Origin: Pseudomonas sp. AL03
GTDB lineage: Bacteria > Pseudomonadota > Gammaproteobacteria > Pseudomonadales > Pseudomonadaceae
Length of the DNA stretch: 64,000 nucleotides
Direction: 5' to 3'
Assembly (NCBI RefSeq): GCF_029960815.1
Contig: NZ_JASBRE010000005.1
Location: forward strand, 124,001-188,000
Each line of letters starts with the position of its first letter. The stretch's first letter is position 1. This document shows, piece by piece, positions 15,928-25,402 of the stretch. The notes below the pieces were generated by a model that saw only the letters and a list, made by a program, of their open reading frames with translations, was not told the origin of the DNA and ran no database searches. Made by a program: the position numbers and the translations under genes.

Positions 15928-17625
15928 ATGGATCAACCCAGTGCAAGCCCGCCGCGCAGCTATACCCGTGGTGCCCAGGACAAAGCCTTGCTGGCGATGA
16001 CCATCGGCCAGGCATTCGATAATACCGTCGCGCAGTATCCGACCGGGGAGGCGCTGGTCGTGCGCCATCAACAGTTGCGGTACACCTGGAAGCAACTGGC
16101 CCAAGCCGTGGACCTGCATGCCAAAGCGCTGTTGGCGCTGGGTTTGCAGACCGGTGATCGTCTGGGTATCTGGGCACCGAACTGCGCCCAGTGGTGTATC
16201 AGCCAGTTCGCCAGCGCGAAAATCGGCGTGATTCTGGTCAACATCAACCCGGCCTATCGCAGTTCCGAACTTGAATACGTGTTGAAGCAATCCGGTTGCC
16301 AATGGCTGGTTTGCGCAGGCGCTTTCAAGACCTCCGACTATCACGGGATGCTGCAAGGCCTCATTCCCGAGCTGGCTGAGCAATCCATCGGAAAGTTGCA
16401 AAGCGAACGACTGCCAGAGCTGCGTGGTGTCATCAGTCTAGATGCACAGCCGCCATCGGGTTTCCTGCCATGGTCGCAATTAGCTGATCTCGCGAGGAGC
16501 GTGTCGACAGAGCAGTTGAGCGAACGTCAGGACAGTCTGCATTTCGACCAGGCGGTAAACATCCAGTACACCTCCGGTACCACCGGTTTTCCGAAGGGCG
16601 CGACCCTCAGTCACTACAACATTCTCAACAACGGTTACATGGTCGGCGAAAGCCTCGGGTTGACCGCGAGTGATCGTCTGGTCATCCCGGTGCCGCTGTA
16701 TCACTGCTTCGGCATGGTCATGGGCAACCTCGGTTGCATGACCCACGGCAGCACCATGATTTACCCCAACGATGCCTTCGATCCGCTGCTGACCCTGACC
16801 ACTGTCGCCGAAGAAAAGGCCACTGCACTCTACGGTGTGCCGACGATGTTTATCGCCATGCTCGATCAACCCAAACGCGCCGATTTCGATCTGTCGAGCC
16901 TGCGTACCGGGATCATGGCCGGGGCGACGTGTCCGATCGAGGTGATGCGCCGGGTCATCAGTGACATGCACATGAGCGAAGTGCAGATTGCCTACGGCAT
17001 GACGGAAACAAGTCCGGTGTCGTTGCAGACCGGTCCGTCAGACGAACTGGAATTGCGCGTCACCACCGTCGGCCGCACCCAGCCGCAACTGGAAAGCAAG
17101 ATCATCGACGAGGCGGGCAACCTGGTGTTGCGGGGCACTGTCGGTGAACTGTGCACGCGCGGTTACAGCGTGATGCTCGGTTACTGGAACAACCCGCAAG
17201 GCACCGCGGAAGCGATCGACCAGGCCGGCTGGATGCACACCGGTGATCTGGCGAGCATGAACGACGAAGGCTACGTGTGCATTGCCGGGCGTAACAAGGA
17301 CATGATCATCCGCGGCGGTGAGAACATTTACCCACGGGAATTGGAAGAGTTTTTCTTTACCCACCCGGCGGTAGCCGATGTGCAGGTGATCGGGATTCCG
17401 TGTTCGCGTTATGGCGAAGAGATTGTCGCCTGGATCAAATTCCATCCGGGCCACAGCGCCACCGAGCAGGAGCTGCAAGCCTGGTGCAAGGAACGCATCG
17501 CGCACTTCAAGACACCGCGTTACTTTAAGTTCGTCGAGGAATTTCCGATGACGGTGACGGGGAAAGTTCAGAAGTTTCGAATGCGCGAGATCAGTATCGA
17601 GGAGCTGCAAACCAATACCATCTGA
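15928..17625 (+). CDS. Acyl-CoA synthetase (AMP-forming, AMP-binding family)
   Basis: 565 aa from MDQPSASPP; further upstream the frame runs through the REP repeat and is not coding. The P-loop [12 protein letters not shown], the GMTETSP motif and the C-terminal catalytic lysine in [11 protein letters not shown] are present. It forms an acyl-adenylate and then the CoA thioester. Divergence from liuA across shared operators suggests activation of isovalerate or another short/medium branched acid entering the liu pathway; chain length cannot be decided from sequence. Confidence 0.9.
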   Translation: MDQPSASPPRSYTRGAQDKALLAMTIGQAFDNTVAQYPTGEALVVRHQQLRYTWKQLAQAVDLHAKALLALGLQTGDRLGIWAPNCAQWCISQFASAKIGVILVNINPAYRSSELEYVLKQSGCQWLVCAGAFKTSDYHGMLQGLIPELAEQSIGKLQSERLPELRGVISLDAQPPSGFLPWSQLADLARSVSTEQLSERQDSLHFDQAVNIQYTSGTTGFPKGATLSHYNILNNGYMVGESLGLTASDRLVIPVPLYHCFGMVMGNLGCMTHGSTMIYPNDAFDPLLTLTTVAEEKATALYGVPTMFIAMLDQPKRADFDLSSLRTGIMAGATCPIEVMRRVISDMHMSEVQIAYGMTETSPVSLQTGPSDELELRVTTVGRTQPQLESKIIDEAGNLVLRGTVGELCTRGYSVMLGYWNNPQGTAEAIDQAGWMHTGDLASMNDEGYVCIAGRNKDMIIRGGENIYPRELEEFFFTHPAVADVQVIGIPCSRYGEEIVAWIKFHPGHSATEQELQAWCKERIAHFKTPRYFKFVEEFPMTVTGKVQKFRMREISIEELQTNTI

Positions 17626-17634
17626 CGATAATCC

Positions 17635-17662
17635 CCTGTGAGAAGCGAGCTCGCTCCCACAG
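17635..17662. repeat. Short REP-like palindrome
   Basis: CTGTGAGAAGCGAGC and the near-complementary GCTCGCTCCCACAG form an imperfect hairpin just after the acyl-CoA synthetase stop. Confidence 0.6.
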
Positions 17663-17698
17663 AGGACGGCGCTGGAAATTACAAACGCCAGAAAGCAC

Positions 17699-17722
17699 AA
17701 AGGGGAGCCGAAGCTCCCCTTT
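17699..17722 (+). terminator. Hairpin terminator (acyl-CoA synthetase; also the 3' end of the CrcY-like RNA)
   Basis: Ten-bp stem AAAGGGGAGC/GCTCCCCTTT with loop CGAA. On the plus strand it is followed by T-rich sequence. On the minus strand it also closes the CrcY-like transcript. Confidence 0.75.
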
Positions 17723-18075
17723 AATTTTGTCGTTGCGCGTGCTCTTTTTTTATTATTGAGGGGCGGTCTGTTTTTGTTTTTAGAAACCGTGACCCTTTAC
17801 CGCTGTTTTTGTCGATCCCCATCCGGGATCAAGAGCAAACGTATTTTTTTGAGCGCTGATCTACTTTTTCGCTAAGCGATCCAACCAGTTCGGGAGCTAC
17901 CTGAAGGTAGTTTTATTGTTCTCTGCCCGGTTGCGGGTTACTCCGAAAAGCACCCTGAAAAGCACATCCTCTCCAAAAAAATCTGTTAGCTGCGTCTCTG
18001 CCGTGTTGTTTTTGTTATGTCAGAGTCGTTACGTCTTATTTTTATTAGGTTGCCGCTTTTTTTGTTCTTGTTATG
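17699..18075 (-). ncRNA. crcY: Crc/Hfq-sequestering sRNA, CrcY-like
   Basis: About 375 nt on the minus strand in an unusually AT-rich 600-bp gap. It holds at least six A-rich motifs (for example AACAAGAACAAAAAAAGC, AACAAAAACAACACGG, GACAAAAACAGCGG), the kind bound by Hfq with Crc. A sigma-54 promoter lies upstream and a strong hairpin ends it. CrcZ/Y/X RNAs are CbrB- and sigma-54-dependent and relieve catabolite repression by titrating Hfq-Crc. In P. putida, CrcY lies next to the HMG-CoA lyase gene (from memory), as here. The exact ends are estimated. Confidence 0.8.
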
Positions 18076-18084
18076 CAATAGAGA

Positions 18085-18102
18085 TAGCAGAAGCCGTGCC
18101 AA
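18085..18102 (-). promoter_or_regulatory. Sigma-54 (-24/-12) promoter of the CrcY-like RNA
   Basis: Minus strand TTGGCACGGCTTCTGCTA: GG at -24 (18100-18099) and GC at -12 (18088-18087), with ten nt between them. It fits TGGCACG-N4-TTGC with one change. The start should be near 18075. Confidence 0.8.
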
Positions 18103-18182
18103 CTTTATAAAAGTCTTTAAAATCAACGGCTTGAAATTTTGTAGGATTTTACGTTCAATCAAGGCGCGACAATTTGTTTCCG

Positions 18183-18223
18183 TGTTACTCGCTTTTGCCC
18201 ACGTTCCAGAGGCAGCGGTAACA
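18183..18223. promoter_or_regulatory. Candidate CbrB activator half-sites
   Basis: TGTTAC (18183-18188) and GTAACA (18218-18223) are exact complements, 29 nt apart, 80-135 bp upstream of the sigma-54 promoter. They resemble the TGTTAC/GTAACA pairs I recall for CbrB at crc-type RNA promoters, though the spacing is longer. Confidence 0.55.
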
Positions 18224-18233
18224 CCCCGAGGCC

Positions 18234-19133
18234 TCACTGTGCGCTGCGAGCCTTGGCCACGCGCGAACCGGTCGGACGTCCCAGCACCGTGCAAATTTGC
18301 TGACCTGCCAAAATCAAGGCGTCCAGGTCGATACCGGTCTCGATACCCAGGCCATTGAGCAGGTAAACCACGTCTTCGGTAGCGACGTTACCGCTGGCGC
18401 CCTTGGCGTACGGGCAGCCGCCGAGGCCGGCGATGGAACTGTCGAACACCGAGATGCCGTCCAGCAGACTGGCGTAGATGTTGGCCATGGCCTGACCATA
18501 AGTGTCGTGGAAGTGCCCGGCCAGTTTTTCACGGGGTACGTCGGCCGACACCACCTCGAACATCTTGCGGGTTGCGCCAGCGGTGCCGATGCCGATGGTG
18601 TCGCCCAGGGAAACTTCATAGCAGCCCATCGCGTAGAGCTCGCGGGCGACCCACGCGACTTGCGCAGGCGCGACGTTACCTTCGTAGGGGCAGCCCAGCA
18701 CACAGGACACGTAACCGCGCACGCTGACACCCTGTTGCCTGGCGGCGTCCATGATAGGCACGAAGCGCTCCAGACTTTCGCTGATCGAGCAATTGATGTT
18801 GCGCTGGGAAAACGCTTCCGACGCCGCAGCGAACACCGCGACTTCCTTGACCCCGGCCGCAATGGCGTCTTCAAACCCGCGCAGGTTGGGGGCAAGTGCA
18901 CCATAGGTCACGCCAGGCTTGCGCTGGATTTGCGCGAAGACCTCAGCAGAGCCGGCCATCTGCGGCACCCATTTGGGCGAGACGAAACTGCCGACTTCTA
19001 TATAGCCGAGACCGGCGGCGGTCAGCGCGTCGACCAGTTGCACCTTGTCCGCAACACTGATGGGTTGAGCTTCGTTTTGCAGACCGTCGCGTGGGCCGAC
19101 TTCGACCAGGCGTACGTGGGCGGGAAGGGACAT
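18234..19133 (-). CDS. liuE: Hydroxymethylglutaryl-CoA lyase
   Basis: 299 aa TIM-barrel enzyme. Conserved motifs are EVGPRDGLQNE (metal and substrate contacts, residues 11-21) and the catalytic-cysteine loop GLGGCPYAKGASGN. It splits HMG-CoA into acetyl-CoA and acetoacetate, the last step of leucine breakdown. It follows liuR on the same strand, separated by a 111-bp palindromic repeat. Here it is separated from liuABCD by the acyl-CoA synthetase and the CrcY-like RNA. Also called mvaB. Confidence 0.95.
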   Translation of the reverse strand: MSLPAHVRLVEVGPRDGLQNEAQPISVADKVQLVDALTAAGLGYIEVGSFVSPKWVPQMAGSAEVFAQIQRKPGVTYGALAPNLRGFEDAIAAGVKEVAVFAAASEAFSQRNINCSISESLERFVPIMDAARQQGVSVRGYVSCVLGCPYEGNVAPAQVAWVARELYAMGCYEVSLGDTIGIGTAGATRKMFEVVSADVPREKLAGHFHDTYGQAMANIYASLLDGISVFDSSIAGLGGCPYAKGASGNVATEDVVYLLNGLGIETGIDLDALILAGQQICTVLGRPTGSRVAKARSAQ

Positions 19134-19155
19134 AAGAATTCACCTGTCAGTTAGG

Positions 19156-19266
19156 GATCGTTCCCACGCTCTGCGTGGGAATGCCTCAATGGACGCTCTG
19201 CGTCCGCTTCTGGATGTGACGCGGAGCGTCACGGGCTGCATTCCCACGCAGAGCGTGGGAACGATC
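19156..19266. repeat. Composite palindromic element, family A
   Basis: Perfect 29-bp outer inverted repeats (19156-19184 and 19238-19266) enclose two smaller hairpins: GGACGCTCTGCGTCC (19191-19205) and GTGACGCGGAGCGTCAC (19216-19232). The outer arms themselves contain the CCCACGC/GCGTGGG hairpin. It is a nested, BIME-like array between liuR and liuE. Confidence 0.9.
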
Positions 19267-19277
19267 ATTTCGTACGA

Positions 19278-19679
19278 TTACTGAACCACTTCCTGGCTCT
19301 TGATGGTCTGTTCCAGCGCCTGGGTGCAACGCTCCTGAGCGGTGTCCAGTTCCAGCTTCATCTGTTCGATGTCGAGCATCTGCTGCTCCAGCTGTTCACG
19401 ACGTTCGGCGATTTTGGTCAGCATGGTTTGCAGCTGTTTCTGATTGCCACCGGTGGGGTCGTAGAGTTCGATCAGCTCGCGGCATTCGGCCAGGGAGAAA
19501 CCAATGCGCTTGCCCCGCAGGATCAGCTTCAGGCTGACCTTGTCGCGGGGCGAGTAGATGCGCTCCTGACCGCGTCGCTCGGGGCTGAGCAGGCCTTGCT
19601 CTTCATAAAAGCGGATGGCCCGGGTGGTGATGTCGAGCTCGCGGGCGAGGTCGGAAATGCTATAGGTCTGGCTGCTCAT
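19278..19679 (-). CDS. liuR: MerR-family regulator of leucine/isovalerate catabolism
   Basis: 133 aa. An N-terminal MerR winged helix (SISDLARELDITTRAIRFYEE, residues 6-26) is followed by a long coiled coil (residues 80-125). It has no cysteine metal site, in keeping with LiuR, which senses an acyl-CoA or related compound. Its own operator TTGACGTTTACGTCAA lies 43 bp upstream; related palindromes precede liuA. It is probably co-transcribed with liuE. Confidence 0.9.
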   Translation of the reverse strand: MSSQTYSISDLARELDITTRAIRFYEEQGLLSPERRGQERIYSPRDKVSLKLILRGKRIGFSLAECRELIELYDPTGGNQKQLQTMLTKIAERREQLEQQMLDIEQMKLELDTAQERCTQALEQTIKSQEVVQ

Positions 19680-19721
19680 GGGCGCGCTCGAAAAAGGTCA
19701 TGGCGCTAAGCTAAAGGCAGG

Positions 19722-19737
19722 TTGACGTTTACGTCAA
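19722..19737. promoter_or_regulatory. LiuR operator upstream of liuR
   Basis: TTGACGTTTACGTCAA, a near-perfect palindrome and the closest of the three sites to the MerR-type consensus; implies autoregulation of liuR-liuE. Confidence 0.8.
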
Positions 19738-19773
19738 GCATCGCGCCCTGATCCTCCGTCTATCAGATGATTC

Positions 19774-20703
19774 CTACACTTTGTCGAGCTTCTTCTCATG
19801 TGCCGTCACCTGCTGGCACAACTCGATCATCTGCTCGCGCATCCAGCGGTTGGCCGGGTCCTGATCAGTGCTTTCGTGCCAATAGAGGTGGGTTTCCACC
19901 GGCGGCACATCGTTGACCGGCAGGTTCACCGAGTACAGGTCATGGCGACGGGCGAAGCGTTCCGGCACGGTCATGACCATGTCGGTCTGCTGCAGCACTT
20001 GGGACGCCATCAAGTAGTGCTGGGAACGCAGGGCGATTTTGCGCTGAATGCCCATTTTGCCCAAGGCCAGGTCGACATGGCCCAGACCACTACGGCGGCT
20101 GGAAATGTGAATGTGAGTCAGCGACAGATAATCATCGAGGGTGAACTTCTCTTTGCCCGCCAGCGGATGGCCTTTGCGCATGGCGCAGACGTAACGGTCT
20201 TCCATCAATTTGACGTGGCGCACTTGCGGGTCAGTGTTCAGCGGCGCATCCACCGCGAAATCGAGACGCCCGGCCGCCAGTTCCTTGGTGGTTTCGCGGC
20301 GCTTGGACAGAAAGCTTTCAATGATCACCGTCGGCGCCAGGCGCCGCAGACGCTGGAACAGTGGCGGCAGGATCACCGCTTCGGTGAGGTCGGTCATGCT
20401 GATGCGATAGGTCTTGACCGCCTGCAACGGGTTGAAAATGCGGCTTTCCTGCACCGACACCCGCAGCAAGGAGAGGGCGTTACGCACCGGCCCGATAATG
20501 TTCTGGGCCATCGGCGTCGGGACCATGCCCTGAGCGGTGCGCACGAACAACGGGTCATTGAAGGTCTCGCGCAGACGGGCCAGAGCGTTCGAGACCGCCG
20601 GCTGAGTAATGCCGACAATCTGCCCGGCGCGAGTCAGGTTGGCTTCGGTGTAGATCGCGTCGAAGACGATGAAAAGGTTGAGGTCGACCTTGCTCAGATT
20701 CAT
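19774..20703 (-). CDS. LysR-family transcriptional regulator
   Basis: 309 aa. N-terminal HTH at residues 6-65 (NLTRAGQIVGITQPAVSNALARL) and a substrate-binding-like effector domain from about residue 95. The HTH start (LSKVDLNLFIVFDAIY) places it in the LeuO/NodD-like branch. It is divergent from an acyl-CoA dehydrogenase gene across 164 bp containing a dyad, so it probably controls that gene. The inducer is unknown. Confidence 0.9.
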   Translation of the reverse strand: MNLSKVDLNLFIVFDAIYTEANLTRAGQIVGITQPAVSNALARLRETFNDPLFVRTAQGMVPTPMAQNIIGPVRNALSLLRVSVQESRIFNPLQAVKTYRISMTDLTEAVILPPLFQRLRRLAPTVIIESFLSKRRETTKELAAGRLDFAVDAPLNTDPQVRHVKLMEDRYVCAMRKGHPLAGKEKFTLDDYLSLTHIHISSRRSGLGHVDLALGKMGIQRKIALRSQHYLMASQVLQQTDMVMTVPERFARRHDLYSVNLPVNDVPPVETHLYWHESTDQDPANRWMREQMIELCQQVTAHEKKLDKV

Positions 20704-20732
20704 TGCGCTGCACTCTTATTGTGGGGCTCTCG

Positions 20733-20756
20733 ATCAGCCGATCATATATCGGTGAT
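20733..20756. promoter_or_regulatory. Candidate LysR-type operator
   Basis: ATCAGCCGAT (20733-20742) and ATCGGTGAT (20748-20756) form an interrupted dyad about 30 bp upstream of the lysR gene, in the divergent promoter region. The palindrome is seen; the binding is inferred. Confidence 0.45.
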
Positions 20757-20867
20757 GAATGTTAATACACGCCGAGAATAGGCTAGGTAAATTTTCGTAG
20801 CTGTTCTAGCATCGATTGCATGACCTGAACAACTCATCAAAACCCCAGTTAAAAGGTAGAGCTGCCC

Positions 20868-22097
20868 ATGGATTTCGCTTATTCGCCCAAGGTGCAAGAA
20901 CTGCGTGAGCGCGTGACCGCGTTCATGGACACCTACGTTTATCCCGCCGAAGCGGTATTCGAGCGCCAGGTCGCCGAGGGCGATCGCTGGCAGCCGACCG
21001 CAATCATGGAGGAGCTCAAACTCAAGGCCAAGGCTGAAGGCCTGTGGAATTTGTTTCTCCCTGAGTCCGAACTCGGTGCGGGTTTGACCAACCTCGAATA
21101 CGCGCCGTTGGCGGAAATCATGGGCCGCTCGCTGCTGGGCCCCGAGCCGTTCAACTGCTCCGCGCCAGACACGGGCAACATGGAAGTGCTGGTGCGCTAC
21201 GCCAACGAAGAACAGAAGCAACGCTGGCTCGAACCGCTGCTGCGCGGCGAGATCCGCTCGGCGTTCGCCATGACTGAACCGGACGTGGCCTCGTCCGACG
21301 CCACCAACATGGCCGCCCGCGCCATGCGTGATGGCGACGAATGGGTGATCAACGGCAAAAAATGGTGGACCTCAGGCGCCTGCGATCCACGCTGCAAGAT
21401 TCTGATCTTCATGGGCCTGAGCGATCCTGACGCGCCGCGTCATGCGCAGCACTCGATGATTCTGGTACCGGTGGATGCCCCAGGCGTGAAGATCGTTCGT
21501 CCGCTACCGGTGTTCGGTTATGACGACGCACCTCACGGCCACGCTGAAGTGCTGTTCGAAAACGTCCGGGTGCCGTACGAAAACGTCTTGTTGGGCGAAG
21601 GACGCGGTTTTGAAATCGCTCAGGGTCGCCTTGGCCCGGGACGGATTCACCACTGCATGCGTTCGATCGGCATGGCCGAGCGTGCACTGGAACTGATGTG
21701 CAAACGTTCGGTGAGCCGTACCGCGTTCGGTAAACCCTTGGCCCGTCTGGGCGGCAACATCGACAAGATCGCCGACTCGCGGATGGAGATCGACATGGCG
21801 CGGCTCCTGACCTTGAAAGCGGCGTACATGATGGACACCGTGGGCAACAAGGTGGCGAAGAGCGAAATCGCTCAGATCAAGGTTGTCGCACCGAACGTGG
21901 CCTTGCGGGTTATCGACCGGGCGATCCAGATCCATGGCGGGGCAGGGGTTTCCAACGATTTCCCGCTGGCCTACATGTATGCGATGCAACGCACCCTGCG
22001 CCTGGCCGACGGCCCGGACGAAGTGCACCGCGCGGCGATCGGCAAGTTCGAGATCGGCAAATACGTGCCTAAAGAGATGATGCGCAGCAGTCACTAA
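20868..22097 (+). CDS. Acyl-CoA dehydrogenase (ACAD10/11-like)
   Basis: 409 aa. N-terminal helical domain, middle FAD-contact segment [15 protein letters not shown], and C-terminal motifs [21 protein letters not shown] and [19 protein letters not shown]. The length and the GAGVSND loop fit the ACAD10/11-like branch, which acts on long or modified acyl-CoAs, rather than isovaleryl or glutaryl enzymes. It is the only gene in its transcript and is divergent from lysR. Substrate not assignable. Confidence 0.88.
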   Translation: MDFAYSPKVQELRERVTAFMDTYVYPAEAVFERQVAEGDRWQPTAIMEELKLKAKAEGLWNLFLPESELGAGLTNLEYAPLAEIMGRSLLGPEPFNCSAPDTGNMEVLVRYANEEQKQRWLEPLLRGEIRSAFAMTEPDVASSDATNMAARAMRDGDEWVINGKKWWTSGACDPRCKILIFMGLSDPDAPRHAQHSMILVPVDAPGVKIVRPLPVFGYDDAPHGHAEVLFENVRVPYENVLLGEGRGFEIAQGRLGPGRIHHCMRSIGMAERALELMCKRSVSRTAFGKPLARLGGNIDKIADSRMEIDMARLLTLKAAYMMDTVGNKVAKSEIAQIKVVAPNVALRVIDRAIQIHGGAGVSNDFPLAYMYAMQRTLRLADGPDEVHRAAIGKFEIGKYVPKEMMRSSH

Positions 22098-22108
22098 ACC
22101 CCGGCTTG

Positions 22109-22137
22109 TATCGCGGGCCTGGATCAGGCTCGCGATA
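22109..22137. terminator. Hairpin between convergent acyl-CoA dehydrogenase and tatD genes
   Basis: TATCGCG...CGCGATA with inner GCCTG/CAGGC forms a 12-13 bp imperfect stem. No T-run follows, so it may be a REP-like repeat that also works as a weak terminator. Confidence 0.5.
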
Positions 22138-22151
22138 ACGTCGAGGCTGCA

Positions 22152-22958
22152 TCAATCAACCGAAGGTAACCCATAGAATGCTCGCGCACACGCCGTGCTG
22201 TGAGCGGCCAGATCTTCCTCGCTCTCCCCACGATGCAACGCCACTTCACGCAACACTTCGGTCAGATACGCCGGTTCGTTGCGACCATTCTTCGGCTTGG
22301 GGCGCAAGCTGCGCGGCAACAGATACGGCGCATCGCTCTCCAGCATTAGCCGTCCCCGCTTGATCTCTTTCACCAGCGGATGCAGATGCGTGCCTCGGCG
22401 CTCGTCGCAGATCCAGCCGGTGATGCCGATGTGTAAATCCAGATCAAGGTAGCTGAACAGCGCCTTCTTTTCGCCGGTGAAACAATGCACCACGGCGGCC
22501 GGCAACTGATCACGGTAATCACGCAGGATTTCCAGCAAGCGCTGACTGGCGTCGCGCTCGTGGAGGAACACCGGCAATTGCAGCTCGACCGCCATCGCCA
22601 GATGCTCTTCGAGGACTTTTTCCTGCTGCGGGCGCGGCGAGAAATCACGATTGAAATCCAGTCCGCATTCACCCACCGCCACGACGTTCGGCTCCTTGAG
22701 CAAACTGCGCAGACGCTGGGCGCTGTCGGCGTTCCAGTCGCTGGCGCAGTGAGGGTGAATGCCGGCGGTGGCGAACAGCCGTTGAGCCGTTTCGTCCAGT
22801 TGCTGGCACAGCTCCAGAGCCTGCTCGCTGCCCTCGACACTGGTGCCGGTGAGCACCAATTGGCAGATCCCGGCAGCGTAGGCGCGGTCGAGTACAGCCT
22901 GGTGTTTGTCGGCAAAACTGGGGTTGGTCAGGTTGACGCCGATATCGATGAGTTGCAT
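22152..22958 (-). CDS. tatD: TatD-family deoxyribonuclease
   Basis: 268 aa from MQLIDIG, which has a GAGG ribosome site 9 nt upstream; six further residues upstream are unlikely. Metal-binding elements are present: [37 protein letters not shown] and LLESDAPY. The opening [12 protein letters not shown] matches true TatD rather than the YcfH or YjjV paralogues. It is a Mg-dependent 3'-5' exonuclease linked to DNA quality control. Confidence 0.9.
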   Translation of the reverse strand: MQLIDIGVNLTNPSFADKHQAVLDRAYAAGICQLVLTGTSVEGSEQALELCQQLDETAQRLFATAGIHPHCASDWNADSAQRLRSLLKEPNVVAVGECGLDFNRDFSPRPQQEKVLEEHLAMAVELQLPVFLHERDASQRLLEILRDYRDQLPAAVVHCFTGEKKALFSYLDLDLHIGITGWICDERRGTHLHPLVKEIKRGRLMLESDAPYLLPRSLRPKPKNGRNEPAYLTEVLREVALHRGESEEDLAAHSTACARAFYGLPSVD

Positions 22959-23193
22959 GGTGCTACCTCGGACCAAAGGCCGGAAAGCATATCAGAGCTG
23001 TAGATTTATAAGAAAAGCCAAGAACTACAATGAGTTGTAGCTGTCTCTTGATGCCGCGAGACAGGTCGGGATGGTTAAGGTGCCATCACTGTGCCAGTCT
23101 TTCGCACGTTGCCAGCGCTCAAGGCGCTCTGTTTCTGTCGTTCGATTTCATGAAAATTCTTGAGATCGGCCCAGTATTCTTTCTGGAGAGTGG

Positions 23194-24615
23194 ATGACAC
23201 GTCCCTCGGTTTTGCTACTGCTGTGTTGTTCGTTGCTGCTGCCGATGCCGGCGGTCGCGCGTCTGGCCGGGCCGCTGCAAGCCGTGCCTTCGAGCAAAGT
23301 GCGCGACTTGGCGGAAATCCGCAGCAGTCGTGTGCTTCGGGTGCTGGTCAACCAGAGCCGTAACAGCTCCGGCGAAGTCCAGGGCCAGGCCATCGGTGTT
23401 GAATACCACCGTTTGCGCGCCTTCGAACAATACCTCAACGGTCACGCCCGTGACGGTCAGGAAATTACCCTCAAGATCATTCCTAAAGCCAAGGATCAAC
23501 TGATCGGCGCTTTGCAGCGCGGCGAGGGTGATCTTGTCGCACCGGGAGAACTGCTCGACCTGCAACCGGGCCACGCGGTCAGCACCAGTGAGCCGATTGC
23601 CAGCAACATCCCGTTGGTCCTGGTGGGGATCAAAGGCGAGCGACGTTACACCCGTCTCGAACAACTCTCTGGCAAAACCCTGGCGTTGCCGACCGGCAGT
23701 GCCGCCGTGGACGCGGTCAGTCAGATCAATCAAAAGCTCGCGCTGCACAAGCTGCCACCGGTGAAAATCGAGTGGGTCGATCCCAGTCTGGCAGTCGAGG
23801 ACGTGCTGGAGATGGTCCAGGGCGGAATCTTTCACCTGACGATCGTCGAACAACCCATTGCCGAACGCTGGGGCAAGATCCTGCCCAAATTGCGTCTCGA
23901 TCGGCAGGTGCTCATCAGTGAACCGGGCGAAGAATTCTGGTTCGTGCGCCGCGACGCCTCAATGTTGCGGGCGAGCATTAATCGCTTCCTGACCGGTTAC
24001 AAAAAACCATCGGATCAAGACGTGGCGTTCCTGCGGATCTATCGACGCCTGTATCAAGTGCACTACCCATTGGCCAAGGCTGATCGGCAGCGCCTCGAAA
24101 AACTTCGACCGGTGCTGCAGAAGCACGCTGAAGCCCAAGGCATGGACTGGCTGAACCTGGCGGCACTGGCGTTCAAGGAATCGTCCCTGCAACCCAATGC
24201 CCGCAGTGGCAGCGGCCCCACCGGCCTGATGCAGATCACCCCGTCCGCAGCTCAGCGGGTGGGGGTCAACAACATTCAGAATCTCGACGCTAATGTGCAG
24301 GCCGGGGCCAAGTACCTGGCGATGATCCGGCGCAAGTTCTTTGCCAGTCCCAAACTCAACGAGCGAGAGCGCATGGCGTTCGTGCTGGCGGCCTACAACA
24401 TGGGGCCGGAGCGGGTTCAGGGCATGCGTGCCGAGGCTCGTCGGCGCGGTTTGAATCCCAATCAGTGGTTCTTCCAGGTCGAACGCATTGCCATGGAGCA
24501 GGTGGGGATGGCGCCTGTCAGCTATGTTAATAGCGTGAACAAGTATTACTTGGCGTTCGATCGGGAGCGGGAGTCGTTGGAGCCCGAGGGGCAGAAAGTT
24601 GTCTCACGTAAATGA
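23194..24615 (+). CDS. MltF-like lytic transglycosylase with solute-binding domain
   Basis: 473 aa. A cleaved signal peptide at residues 1-22 (SVLLLLCCSLLLPMPAVA) sends it to the periplasm. Residues ~40-275 form a SBP_bac_3-type solute-binding domain and ~300-460 an SLT domain with catalytic Glu in AFKESSLQPNARS. This is the MltF architecture; the binding domain tunes muramidase activity by sensing peptidoglycan fragments. The signal peptide has no lipobox cysteine at its end, unlike some membrane-bound homologues. Confidence 0.88.
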   Translation: MTRPSVLLLLCCSLLLPMPAVARLAGPLQAVPSSKVRDLAEIRSSRVLRVLVNQSRNSSGEVQGQAIGVEYHRLRAFEQYLNGHARDGQEITLKIIPKAKDQLIGALQRGEGDLVAPGELLDLQPGHAVSTSEPIASNIPLVLVGIKGERRYTRLEQLSGKTLALPTGSAAVDAVSQINQKLALHKLPPVKIEWVDPSLAVEDVLEMVQGGIFHLTIVEQPIAERWGKILPKLRLDRQVLISEPGEEFWFVRRDASMLRASINRFLTGYKKPSDQDVAFLRIYRRLYQVHYPLAKADRQRLEKLRPVLQKHAEAQGMDWLNLAALAFKESSLQPNARSGSGPTGLMQITPSAAQRVGVNNIQNLDANVQAGAKYLAMIRRKFFASPKLNERERMAFVLAAYNMGPERVQGMRAEARRRGLNPNQWFFQVERIAMEQVGMAPVSYVNSVNKYYLAFDRERESLEPEGQKVVSRK

Positions 24616-24718
24616 TCGAATAAATTGATTCTTATGGCGAATTTATTGCGCTTTTATCATATGATTTACTGATTAATATAGCGGCCAACCAACACACACT
24701 GACAATGGATGACACAGC

Positions 24719-25153
24719 ATGAGCTCACTGATCAACAAGGTACTGTTTACCCGCGCTGGCTACGGCCTGACCGTTCTGCGGATCTTCGTCGGCATCGTCT
24801 TCGCTGCCCACGGCTCGCAGAAACTCTTCGGGGCGTTTGGTGGTTACGGTCTGGCCGGCACCGCGCAGTACATGGAGAGCATCGGTCTGGCACCGGGCTA
24901 CCTGATGGCGACGCTGGCGGGTGGTACCGAGTTTTTCGCCGGTCTGGCCTTGATCATCGGCTTGTTGGTTCGCCCGGCAGCGCTCGGTCTGACCTTTCTT
25001 TCGCTGGTGGCAATCTTCTCGGTGCACATCCATAACGGTCTGTTCATGGCCAACAACGGTTATGAATTCGCCCTGGCCCTGCTCGGCGGCAGCATTGCGG
25101 TGCTGATTGAAGGCGCCGGCAAGCTCTCGGCTGACCGCGCCATCGCCGGCTAA
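24719..25153 (+). CDS. DoxX-family membrane protein
   Basis: 144 aa with four membrane helices and the conserved DoxX segment AAHGSQKLFGAFGGYG near residue 30. DoxX proteins are inner-membrane proteins associated with redox or detoxification partners; a specific function cannot be assigned. It sits alone, preceded by an AT-rich promoter region (24616-24718) and followed by a strong terminator. Confidence 0.85.
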   Translation: MSSLINKVLFTRAGYGLTVLRIFVGIVFAAHGSQKLFGAFGGYGLAGTAQYMESIGLAPGYLMATLAGGTEFFAGLALIIGLLVRPAALGLTFLSLVAIFSVHIHNGLFMANNGYEFALALLGGSIAVLIEGAGKLSADRAIAG

Positions 25154-25168
25154 CCGTTCTGTCTCAAC

Positions 25169-25199
25169 AAAAAAGGCTCGCATTGCGCGAACCTTTTTT
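25169..25199 (+). terminator. Rho-independent terminator after doxX
   Basis: AAAAAAGGCTCGC pairs with GCGCGAACCTTTTTT; six T close the stem on the plus strand. Confidence 0.85.
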
Positions 25200-25213
25200 G
25201 TTGTGCGTCATTC

Positions 25214-25243
25214 TTGACACTGTCCGGTCAGCTTCTCTAGGAT
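25214..25243 (+). promoter_or_regulatory. Sigma-70 promoter upstream of the 102-aa protein
   Basis: TTGACA (25214-25219), 18-nt spacer, TAGGAT (25238-25243). It implies a leader of about 150 nt before the ATG at 25403. Confidence 0.6.
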
Positions 25244-25402
25244 GCTGCCCATGCGCCGATTTAAACAGCTACTTGCGGGGCGCCAGGTGACTCATTCAGT
25301 TGCCGATAGAAGCTTGATTCAGGCTTCGAAATACCGCTAAAGCGCTGGTTCGGTGTTGCCTCTCACCTGCCATGCAGACTTTTGAGGCAGAGACACGACA
25401 CG

